Source of the DNA: Tepidibacter aestuarii
GTDB taxonomy: Bacteria; Bacillota; Clostridia; Peptostreptococcales; Peptostreptococcaceae
DNA length: 64,000 bases
Direction of reading: 5' to 3'
Assembly: GCF_934924865.1 (NCBI RefSeq)
Contig: NZ_OW235315.1
Coordinates: 1-64,000 of the forward strand
The translations under genes and the position numbers were made by a program. The stretch's first letter is position 1, and each line of letters opens with the position of its first letter. Under the pieces are notes generated by a model that was given only the letters and a program-made list of their open reading frames with translations, searched no databases and had not been told where the DNA came from. Shown here one piece after another: positions 63,176 to 64,000 of this stretch.

Positions 63176-64000
63176 ATGAGAAGTGAGATAATAAAGATCC
63201 TATTAGAGAATAGAAATGAGTTTGTATCTGGAGAATATATATCTGAAAAGCTAGGTATAACAAGAAGTGCTGTAAGCAAACATATAAAGAATATAAAGAA
63301 TCAAGGTTATGAAATAGAGTCTATAACTAGAAAAGGACATAAGATAGTTGGGTGTCCTGATTTATTAAGCGGTGGTGTTATCAAGCATGATTTGAATACA
63401 AGGTTTATAGGCAAAGAAGTTATACACTTTGATACTATAGGATCAACTAATGATTATGCTAAAAAAGTTGCTTTAGAATCAAGTGATGGAACTATTATTG
63501 TTTCAGAAGAGCAGACAAGTGGAAGAGGAAGAAGGGGTAAAGAATGGCATTCTATTAAGGGTGATGGTATATGGGTAAGTATTATACTAAAGCCAGATAT
63601 ATACCCACATAATGCTCCTTTTATAACTCAAATAGCAGGAGCGAGTATTGTGAAAGCTCTTAGAAATCTCAAAATAGACGCGTCTATAAAGTGGCCTAAT
63701 GATATTATAGTAAATAATAAAAAAGTGAGTGGAATATTAACGGAACTTGGTGCAGAGATAGATAGAATAAATTATATAGTTCTTGGTATGGGAATGAATG
63801 TTAAAACTATGGATTTTCCTGGTGATATACAGAATATAGCAACTTCTATATTCAAAGAAGGTTACAATGTGAAAAGAATAGATATATTAAAGAATATATT
63901 AGAAGAATTTGAAAAATTATATTTAGATTATATACAAAAAAATGATAAGTCTAATTGTATAAAAATATGTAAAGAAAGTTCTGCTATATTAGGAAAGAAT
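63176..64000 (+). CDS. birA: bifunctional biotin-protein ligase/biotin operon repressor, 3' end missing
   Basis: 275 codons are visible and the frame is open at the window edge (family about 320-330). N-terminal winged helix (about 1-60; LGITRSAVSKHIKNI) and a biotin ligase domain with FDTIGSTNDYAKK (about 82-94), the biotinoyl-AMP loop SGRGRRGKEWHS (about 119-130) and IKWPNDIIVNNKKVSGIL (about 180-197). It biotinylates carrier proteins such as the MmdC subunit encoded 1.4 kb before, and can repress biotin genes. GAGGG site 6 bases before ATG. Confidence 0.93.
   Translation, partial: MRSEIIKILLENRNEFVSGEYISEKLGITRSAVSKHIKNIKNQGYEIESITRKGHKIVGCPDLLSGGVIKHDLNTRFIGKEVIHFDTIGSTNDYAKKVALESSDGTIIVSEEQTSGRGRRGKEWHSIKGDGIWVSIILKPDIYPHNAPFITQIAGASIVKALRNLKIDASIKWPNDIIVNNKKVSGILTELGAEIDRINYIVLGMGMNVKTMDFPGDIQNIATSIFKEGYNVKRIDILKNILEEFEKLYLDYIQKNDKSNCIKICKESSAILGKN

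Noticed and set aside
1..64000. CRISPR arrays, tRNA or rRNA genes, prophage
   Set aside because: No regularly spaced repeats, no tRNA-like GGTTCGAATCC arms, no rRNA segments and no phage structural genes were seen on reading through.

Overview
The window is AT-rich, densely packed DNA from an anaerobic, spore-forming Gram-positive bacterium of the Clostridia. The evidence is the sporulation and germination genes (cotJABC, yabG, sipL-like, spoIIR, sleB-ypeB, a gerA/gerB/gerC operon), strong GGAGG-type ribosome binding sites, frequent TTG starts, and fermentation genes (arginine deiminase pathway, sodium-pumping decarboxylase). The order yabG - veg - sipL - ispE - gntR - spoIIR resembles the Peptostreptococcaceae (Clostridioides difficile type). 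The species cannot be named from the sequence alone.

Layout. 1-6.1 kb: a stand-alone zinc-free S4 ribosomal protein gene with a structured leader, a RimK-like ligase/GNAT pair, and single genes (B3/B4-domain protein, repeat protein, CMD-family protein, RidA). 6.2-10 kb: an OmpR/histidine kinase pair and a secreted GH18 enzyme with three SLH domains. 10.2-11.9 kb, minus strand: cotJABC spore coat genes and a ferritin. 12-24.4 kb: CstA carrier with a coupled unknown gene, RNA-modifying enzymes, a 200-bp palindrome, HxlR/SnoaL pair, a symporter, a GDT1-type transporter, UPF0489 and SEC-C proteins, a diguanylate cyclase and a chemoreceptor. 24.4-29.3 kb, minus strand: pseudouridine catabolism (psuK, psuG), a YfcC carrier and a PepV-like dipeptidase. 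29.8-33.1 kb: arginine deiminase pathway arcA-argF-arcC. 33.2-46 kb: sporulation and germination block. 46-51.9 kb: ddl, ywiB-like, an unknown membrane protein, tilS, ftsH. 52.2-63.1 kb: a complete succinate-to-propionate gene set. 63.2 kb to the end: birA, cut by the window edge.

How the genes work together. In the last cluster an AspT-type exchanger probably moves dicarboxylate. A CoA transferase makes succinyl-CoA from succinate and propionyl-CoA. A two-chain methylmalonyl-CoA mutase with its MeaB chaperone and an epimerase give (S)-methylmalonyl-CoA. A four-subunit biotin decarboxylase (mmdA, D, C, B) then releases CO2 while pumping sodium ions. BirA, encoded next door, would attach the biotin. 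The arc genes give ATP from arginine.

The less expected content is non-coding. There is a dispersed repeat family of about 110 bp (three fuller copies, a degenerate copy and a fragment) whose hairpins keep pairing while their sequence changes. A second palindromic repeat occurs twice, and one copy supplies the meaB stop codon. There is also a 200-bp foldback palindrome, a terminator-ended leader ahead of the propionate cluster, and a hairpin between a ribosome binding site and its start codon. No tRNA, rRNA, CRISPR array, intact transposase or prophage was seen.
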